In this document: in pieces, positions 59,016 to 64,000 of the stretch | How the letters are laid out: each line of letters starts with the position of its first letter | Numbering within the stretch: position 1 is the first letter of the stretch | Assembly (NCBI GenBank): GCA_047600605.1 | Contig: JASGKK010000002.1 | Coordinates: forward strand, 62,001-126,000 | Length of the DNA stretch: 64,000 nt | DNA from: CAYMZZ01 sp047600605 | Lineage (GTDB): Bacteria > Bacteroidota > Bacteroidia > Chitinophagales > Chitinophagaceae | Direction: 5' to 3' | The notes under the pieces: generated by a model | Database searches by the model: none | What the model was told of the DNA's origin: nothing | Seen by the model: the letters and a program-made list of their open reading frames with translations, nothing else | Position numbers and translations under genes: made by a program

Positions 59016-61340
59016 TCAGGTTTTGGTAATGGCCTCTTCGAGATTATAAATAGTACTGATAGTTTTCATGAGCGCAGCCAGTTGTATGGTGTCAACAGCA
59101 GCGTCGGCCGGATATTCACCCGCCTTAACAGTCTTGGCGGCATCCAGCTTTTTTGCATTGAAGAGCGCAACCTGCTCCTGGTAATATTCCAGCAGTATTT
59201 TTTCTTCCGTAGCCGTAGGCTTGCGGCAGATAATACGCCTGAATGCAGTACGGATATTGGCCGTAGCTTCTTTCTGGTCGTGCAGCAGACGTTGTGCGAG
59301 TACACGCGATGCTTCCAGCACACCCGGTTCGTTCATCATAATAAGTGCCTGCAGGGGGGTATTGGTCTTCAGTCGTTTTACTTCACACTGGTCGCGGTTG
59401 CTGGCATCAAACATGATCATGCCGGGTGGCGGCACGGTGAGTTTAATAAATGTATAGAGACCGCGACGATACAGGTCATCGCCATGGTCCTGCCGGTATA
59501 CGGCCAGTACTCCGCGGCCGGAGGTAGTTGCTTCCCAAATGCCTTTGGGTTGGTAGGGCTTCACACTGGGACCTCCAATCTCAGGTGCCAGCAATCCACT
59601 GCTGGCCAGGTACATGTCGCGGATAAATTCCGCACCCAGCCGGGTACGCGGACCACGGGAGATATAAATATTTTCAGGATCGATCCGGATCTTTTTGTCC
59701 GAAGCCTTTGCCGATTGGCGATAGGTGGCAGACAGCAGAATCTGTTTGAACAGCCGTTTGATGTTCCATCCGTTTTCCATGAAATCAACCGCCAGCCAGT
59801 CGAGCAGTTCGGGATGCGAGGGTAGCTCACCCTGCATACCAAAGTCGCCCGATGTCTTTACCAGGCCCCGGCCAAATATTTCCTGCCATAGCTGGTTTAC
59901 AAATACCCGTGCGGTCAGCGGATTTTCTTTAGCCATCGTCCAGCGGGCAAGCCCCAGCCTGTTGCGATCATAATGAGTGGTATCAAACTTCATTACAGCA
60001 CGTACAGCGGCCGGTTGTACTTCTTCGCCGGGCTGATCGTATACACCACGGTTAAGCACAAAAGTTTTGCGCGGTTTTTCCAGCTCACCCATTACTGATA
60101 CGGTAAGCATACCGGTATCACGAGCCTGGATAAACTGCAGCATTTTTTCCCGCTCATCGTTTGTAATACTAAGAAGCGGATTTTTGGCAGGTTTTGAAAC
60201 ACTTACATCTCCTTCATAGCCGACCTCTTTGGTATTGTTAAAGAAGGCCAGCAGGGAGAAATAATCTTTTTGCGAAAAAGGATCATACTTGTGATCGTGG
60301 CATTGGGCGCACTCCATGGTAATACCCAGTATGCCTTTTGAATAGGTCTTGGTTTTATCAAGCAGGTATTCGATACGATATTCTTCCGGCACCACACCAC
60401 CTTCTTCGGTGTATTTATGATTGCGCAGAAAGCCGGTAGCCAGTATTTTTTCCTTATCTGCGTCGGGCAGCATATCGCCGGCCAGTTGCCAGGTGATGAA
60501 CTGGTCATAAGGCAGGTTGTTGTTGAAAGCATGTATCACCCAGTCGCGCCAGGGCCATTGGGTGCGGATATTATCGTCCTGGTATCCATAGCTGTCTGCA
60601 TAGCGGGCTACATCCATCCAGTGTACAGCCATGCGTTCACCATATTGCGGTTTTTGAAGTAGTTCATCCACCATTTTTTCATAAGCCTGCTCACTGTTAT
60701 CGGCGAGGAAGCGGTCCATCATTTCTTCGGTGGGAAGCAGCCCGGTAATATCAAGTGAAATACGTTTCAGCAGGCGTTCTTTATCTGCCTCTTCGTTTGG
60801 ACTTAATCCTTTCTCATCCATTTGGGCCAGTACGAAGTGATCGATTTCATTGCGTGGCCATTTGGTATCTGATACCGCAGGTGGTTTGCTTTTTACAGGA
60901 GCAATAAAAGCCCAGTGTGATTCATAGCGGGCGCCCTGCTCGATCCATTTTTTAAAAAGCCGTTGTTCAAAAGCAGTCAGAGCACCGAGATGCGATTCAG
61001 GGGTAGGCATCACATATGCGGTATCTGTACTGGTAATACGTTTATATAATTCAGAAGCATTCGGTTTGCCGGGCACCAGCGCAAAACCACCTTTGGTTTC
61101 TTTCAATGGAGCATAGGCGCTGTCTGCAATATCAAGTCGCAGACCGGCTTCGCGATGCCCTCCATCGGGGCCATGACATTTGAAACACTTATCAGAAAGA
61201 ATAGGTCTGATGTGAAAGTTATAACTGACTTTTTCAGGTAATTTTTCCTGACCGGCAGCAGCAGAATCTCCCATACAGGAAAGTCCAAGACCTACCAGTG
61301 TAATCAATGAAAACAGGCAAGCGACTAATCGTAAGCTCAT
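59016..61340 (-). CDS. DUF1549/DUF1553 protein with planctomycete-type cytochrome c domain
   Basis: 774 residues from the ATG at 61340; the frame is open to 61370 but the lipoprotein signal (LVGLGLSC, C22) starts here. Domains: PSCyt1 (about 40-130) with heme site C52-F-K-C-H56 and the phrase HREAGLRLDIADSAY; DUF1549 (about 155-365) with WPRNEIDHFVLAQMDEKGL and a second heme-type motif C344-A-Q-C-H348 in HDHKYDPFSQKDYF; DUF1553 (about 455-720) with NPLTARVFVNQLWQEIFGRGLVKTSGDFG and KRLKTNTPLQALIMMNEP. Two c-heme sites suggest electron transfer outside the cytoplasm. The DUF1501 gene follows 46 bases later. The function of this protein pair is not established. It is separated from the SusD gene by a terminator and has a TACCTTTC box upstream. 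Confidence 0.9.
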   Translation of the reverse strand: MSLRLVACLFSLITLVGLGLSCMGDSAAAGQEKLPEKVSYNFHIRPILSDKCFKCHGPDGGHREAGLRLDIADSAYAPLKETKGGFALVPGKPNASELYKRITSTDTAYVMPTPESHLGALTAFEQRLFKKWIEQGARYESHWAFIAPVKSKPPAVSDTKWPRNEIDHFVLAQMDEKGLSPNEEADKERLLKRISLDITGLLPTEEMMDRFLADNSEQAYEKMVDELLQKPQYGERMAVHWMDVARYADSYGYQDDNIRTQWPWRDWVIHAFNNNLPYDQFITWQLAGDMLPDADKEKILATGFLRNHKYTEEGGVVPEEYRIEYLLDKTKTYSKGILGITMECAQCHDHKYDPFSQKDYFSLLAFFNNTKEVGYEGDVSVSKPAKNPLLSITNDEREKMLQFIQARDTGMLTVSVMGELEKPRKTFVLNRGVYDQPGEEVQPAAVRAVMKFDTTHYDRNRLGLARWTMAKENPLTARVFVNQLWQEIFGRGLVKTSGDFGMQGELPSHPELLDWLAVDFMENGWNIKRLFKQILLSATYRQSAKASDKKIRIDPENIYISRGPRTRLGAEFIRDMYLASSGLLAPEIGGPSVKPYQPKGIWEATTSGRGVLAVYRQDHGDDLYRRGLYTFIKLTVPPPGMIMFDASNRDQCEVKRLKTNTPLQALIMMNEPGVLEASRVLAQRLLHDQKEATANIRTAFRRIICRKPTATEEKILLEYYQEQVALFNAKKLDAAKTVKAGEYPADAAVDTIQLAALMKTISTIYNLEEAITKT

Positions 61341-61358
61341 AGTGAGGTGAATCAACCA

Positions 61359-61366
61359 GAAAGGTA
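61359..61366 (-). promoter_or_regulatory. probable -7 box (TACCTTTC) for the DUF1549/DUF1553 gene
   Basis: One mismatch to TAnnTTTG, 18 bases before the start at 61340 and downstream of the SusD-operon terminator, so it would drive the planctomycete-type set separately. Confidence 0.4.
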
Positions 61367-61430
61367 ACACAATTCAATAGTATGGGAAAGCATTTTGTGG
61401 ATAATAAGAGAGGTGACTTTTTAAATTCAG

Positions 61431-61463
61431 AAAAAAAGTAGGGCCGCCATCAGGCAGCCCTAC
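61431..61463 (-). terminator. terminator after the SusC/SusD unit
   Basis: On the minus strand GTAGGGC pairs with GCCCTAC, with an inner GCC/GGC pair, followed by seven Ts. It lies 27 bases after the SusD stop. Confidence 0.85.
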
Positions 61464-61489
61464 GGTTGTTGGTATATGTACGGCTTAAT

Positions 61490-62953
61490 TTACTGCAATA
61501 ACCACATCACTCCGTTTACGTTATCATTACCACTATACTGTCTTGTAACTGCTGCTTCCACATTGTCTTTATTGTAATCATATTCACTCTGTGGATAAAG
61601 CCAGCGTTTGGGAACCTGGCGGTTGTTGTAGGTGCCGGGTCCCACATTCAGGGTAGGGATACCGGTACGGCGTTGCTCAAAAAATGCTTCCCAGCCAGAC
61701 TGCATAAACAGGGCAATGTATTTCTGTGTAATGATCATCTGTAAAGCGTTGGCCGGATTGAATACTACATTTGGGCCACCCAGGTAGGTATTGATGGCAG
61801 CACTTCCGATGCCATAAAATTCCATAGAAGCACGGATGCCATTATTGTAATGCTCTTCTGCTGTACCGGCACCGGTAATCCAGCTGCGGGTGATCGCTTC
61901 TGCAATCAGAAATTCCTGTTCGGCATAGCCCAGCAGGATCATGGGTTCATTGGCAGGATTGGTGATATCCGAAAACCGGCGGCTTACACGCGAAGCATTA
62001 GCCGATGTACTTTGCTGATCGGCAACGGTAAGACCGGCATTCACACCGGCATAGTTGGCATATATATTTGGTGCGAGACCGGTAATAGGTTCAGCAAATG
62101 AGAACAGCCGTGGATCATTCCTGTTTTTAAGTATGTTGGCCATACCTTCTTCCAGCGATACTGCAGTACCCAGCGAAAGACTGCCCGCAGTAGGATAATA
62201 ATTGGAAGTAGCCGAAGAGTTGTACACAATCTGACCATTATCCTGCCGGCTGGTCATAAGCGGGTAGGTGGCCGCATTGCTGATAATGCTCTGAAACTGC
62301 TGTTTGATATTGAGCCGCGTATTACTTTCTTTTTTACTGAGGTGAATAAGCAGCCGCAGGCGGTAGGCATTGACCAGCTTTTTCCATTGAGATGCTTTGC
62401 CGGCATAAATGATGTCGCCGCCGATATTTCCCTTGCTGTCGCTCAGGATGCTGTTGGCTTCATCCAGTTCCTGTAAAATACCTGCATACACATCTTCCTG
62501 GGTATCATATTTGGGTTTGGTATTGCCGTCCAGTGCACCTAGCGATTCGGAATACGGGATGTCGCCAAAAGTTTCGGTCATCTGTGCAAACAGTACAGCC
62601 CGGAAAAATTTGGCAAGTCCGCGATAATTTTCTTCTCCTGACAACTGTGCCAGCTCATCCATCTTTTTTACCTGGCGCAGGTCATCAAAATTGCCAAAAC
62701 TACTGCTCGTCCAGCTATAATCAACAGCAGAGTTGCCGCGCTCGTAATAGGTAAGATGACGTGCCGCATAGGCAGACGACTGCGGATCGTAGTTGAATAT
62801 GCTGACACAGATATCTGTGAGCAACAGCGCCGGTGTGGCAGCCGAAGGCTGGTTGGGATTCTCCTGGTAATAATCGTGTTTGCGACAGGCAGGAGCCAGC
62901 ACAATCATCAGCAGCAACCCGGCCAGACATTTATTTATTATATGCTTTTTCAT
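61490..62953 (-). CDS. SusD/RagB family nutrient-binding outer membrane lipoprotein
   Basis: 487 residues from the ATG at 62953 (MKKHIINK); an ATG at 62962 is three codons earlier. Lipobox LAPAC with C23. The fold is the SusD-like_2 type with TPR-like helices: YRGLAKFFRAVLFAQMTETFGDIPYSESLG, YAGILQELDEANSILSD, ASQWKKLVNAYRLRLLIHLSKKE and ITQKYIALFMQSGWEAFFEQRRTGIPTL. It caps the SusC-type transporter at the cell surface and binds an oligosaccharide or peptide. It follows the SusC gene by 36 bases. The substrate is not known; SusD-like_2 members sit with many kinds of ligands. Confidence 0.95.
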   Translation of the reverse strand: MKKHIINKCLAGLLLMIVLAPACRKHDYYQENPNQPSAATPALLLTDICVSIFNYDPQSSAYAARHLTYYERGNSAVDYSWTSSSFGNFDDLRQVKKMDELAQLSGEENYRGLAKFFRAVLFAQMTETFGDIPYSESLGALDGNTKPKYDTQEDVYAGILQELDEANSILSDSKGNIGGDIIYAGKASQWKKLVNAYRLRLLIHLSKKESNTRLNIKQQFQSIISNAATYPLMTSRQDNGQIVYNSSATSNYYPTAGSLSLGTAVSLEEGMANILKNRNDPRLFSFAEPITGLAPNIYANYAGVNAGLTVADQQSTSANASRVSRRFSDITNPANEPMILLGYAEQEFLIAEAITRSWITGAGTAEEHYNNGIRASMEFYGIGSAAINTYLGGPNVVFNPANALQMIITQKYIALFMQSGWEAFFEQRRTGIPTLNVGPGTYNNRQVPKRWLYPQSEYDYNKDNVEAAVTRQYSGNDNVNGVMWLLQ

Positions 62954-62989
62954 AATCTGCATGATTTAATGAAATAAGGTTTTACCGGA

Positions 62990-64000
62990 TCAGAATTTGA
63001 GGTTAAGATTAAAGCCAATATTGCGATAGGAGGGGTCGGCCAGCGATGTACCCTCATATCCATCAGGATCCATGAAAGGAGCATCGCTCCACAGGGCCAG
63101 GTTGCGGCCGGTGATGGAGAAACTGGCACCCTTGAACGGCGTCTTTTTGATCAGCGATTGGGGCGCATTGTAGGTCAGCGTCACCTCACGCAGTTTCACA
63201 AAAGTGCGTTTGTACATATTGGCATCAGGAATACCATTTACATAAGTGGCAAATACCCAGTCAATATATTTTACTGCCTGTGTATTGGGCGCAAACTTGC
63301 GGGTGTCGCTCACGATATTGCCCTGTACATCGTATTGTACATCGCCACTGGTAACCACTACTCCCTGGCCTACATAGGTTGCATTGCCGGCATAGCTGTC
63401 GTCGCGATACTGATTAGAGGTAGCAGGGTGCATGCCGCCTTCATAGAGTTTTTGCTCCACACCATTATACAGCAGGCCACCAATACGTCCGTCGAAGGAG
63501 AAGCTGAGTGCAAAATTCTTGTAGGCAATTGTATTGAGCGCTCCAAACTCCCAGTCAGGATTATAGTAACCAAGATTTACTACATGGTCTATGTATTTGG
63601 GAAAACCATTGCTGCCATATACGATCTGTCCGTCAGGAGAGCGTTCCCATGCCCAGGTGCGGTATACATCGGTACGCTGACCCACTTTCACGCCATCTCT
63701 GATGTCTTCGCCACCATAATATGATTTCACAGTTCTGCGCAGACGGCTGTAGTTGAGTGTTACATCCCAGCGCAGGTCTTTGGTGCGTATGGGAGAGCCA
63801 GACAGGATTATCTCGAGACCTTTACGATAGATTTCATCTGCATTCAGGCGAATGGAATTGAAACCGGAAGCCTGTGAGATTGGAACATCTTTCGGAAAGT
63901 TCTTTTCCAGGTATTTGAAATAAGTGACATCCAGTCCGAGACGGTTTTTGAGAAACCGCAGTTCTGTGCCATACTCCTGCGAAATGGTTTTGCGGGGCTT
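62990..64000 (-). CDS. SusC/RagA family TonB-linked outer membrane protein (C-terminal part, cut by window edge)
   Basis: The last 336 residues are present; the frame is open to the right edge and the gene starts beyond it. The residues are barrel strands typical of SusC: RKTISQEYGTELRFLKNRLGLDVTYFK, NADEIYRKGLEIILSGSPIRTKDLRWDVTLNYS, WEFGALNTIAYKNFALSFSFDGRIGG, ending in the signature VKLREVTLTYNAPQSLIK, FSITGRNLALWSDAPFMDPDGYEG and RNIGFNLNLKF. The plug and the CarboxypepD_reg domain are outside the window. It pairs with the SusD gene that follows after 36 bases. The substrate is unknown. Confidence 0.96.
   Translation of the reverse strand, partial: KPRKTISQEYGTELRFLKNRLGLDVTYFKYLEKNFPKDVPISQASGFNSIRLNADEIYRKGLEIILSGSPIRTKDLRWDVTLNYSRLRRTVKSYYGGEDIRDGVKVGQRTDVYRTWAWERSPDGQIVYGSNGFPKYIDHVVNLGYYNPDWEFGALNTIAYKNFALSFSFDGRIGGLLYNGVEQKLYEGGMHPATSNQYRDDSYAGNATYVGQGVVVTSGDVQYDVQGNIVSDTRKFAPNTQAVKYIDWVFATYVNGIPDANMYKRTFVKLREVTLTYNAPQSLIKKTPFKGASFSITGRNLALWSDAPFMDPDGYEGTSLADPSYRNIGFNLNLKF

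Overview
The window is a chromosomal segment of a Bacteroidota bacterium, most likely Chitinophagaceae or a close relative. The evidence is the -7 box TAnnTTTG a short distance before many starts with no clear Shine-Dalgarno sequences, a SusC/SusD pair, gliding genes gldF-gldG, a fused MurF-alanine racemase, a type 2 isoleucyl-tRNA synthetase, and the acpP-fabF-rnc order. The family-level placement is inference; the phylum is secure. I saw no tRNA, rRNA, CRISPR array, intact insertion sequence or prophage.

Layout. 1-1311 (minus): class Ia ribonucleotide reductase, nrdB complete and nrdA cut by the window edge. 1312-2246: a structured non-coding stretch and a small DUF6686 gene. 2380-2961: nitroreductase. 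3077-19202 (plus): about 16 kb of metal acquisition genes in four adjacent transcription units: (i) TonB receptor, DUF4876 lipoprotein, DUF6850 barrel, di-heme peroxidase; (ii) TonB siderophore receptor and PepSY membrane protein; (iii) HmuR-like receptor and HmuY-like heme lipoprotein; (iv) DUF6607. A DUF4920 gene sits between (i) and (ii). 19374-20255: ORF6N protein with a phospholipase-D-like tail. 20390-24623: ileS and a DksA-like protein with a histone-H1-like tail. 24804-42231: housekeeping genes (acpP, fabF, rnc, methylmalonyl-CoA epimerase, cysteine desulfurase, IscA-type protein, gldFG, terC-like, murF-alr, lspA, fumC) mixed with small envelope proteins. 42415-48129 (plus): phosphodiesterase-like lipoprotein, GH29 fucosidase, an unclassified glycosidase-like protein and a sugar isomerase-like protein. 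48138-64000 (minus): SusC/SusD and a planctomycete-type set (DUF1549/DUF1553, DUF1501, NHL propeller, FN3-associated protein, cytochrome-LRR protein), then a GH3 enzyme and an FtsX-type permease.

The most striking unexplained signal is a shared upstream element. The 18-mer GTCAGTTTCCTTTTTGCG occurs exactly three times, and its last 13 bases a fourth time, before the DUF6686 gene, the siderophore receptor, the HmuR-like receptor and the DUF6607 gene. In the last three the distance from the end of the 18-mer to the end of the -7 TTTG is the same, 54 nt. The first copy has only a weak -7 match at that distance. A degenerate copy lies before the receptor at 3077. The three exact copies also carry a second TTTCC-like half-site 22 nt after the first. 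This looks like a tandem-site activator element defining an iron/heme regulon, possibly including the DUF6686 and DUF6607 proteins of unknown function.

Other points: an altered class I signature (GIHH instead of HIGH) in the isoleucyl-tRNA synthetase, which matches the published mupirocin hyper-resistance signature; a one-base frameshift in the DUF1501 gene; Asn in place of a metal-binding Asp in RNase III; and three large inverted-repeat structures in intergenic DNA.
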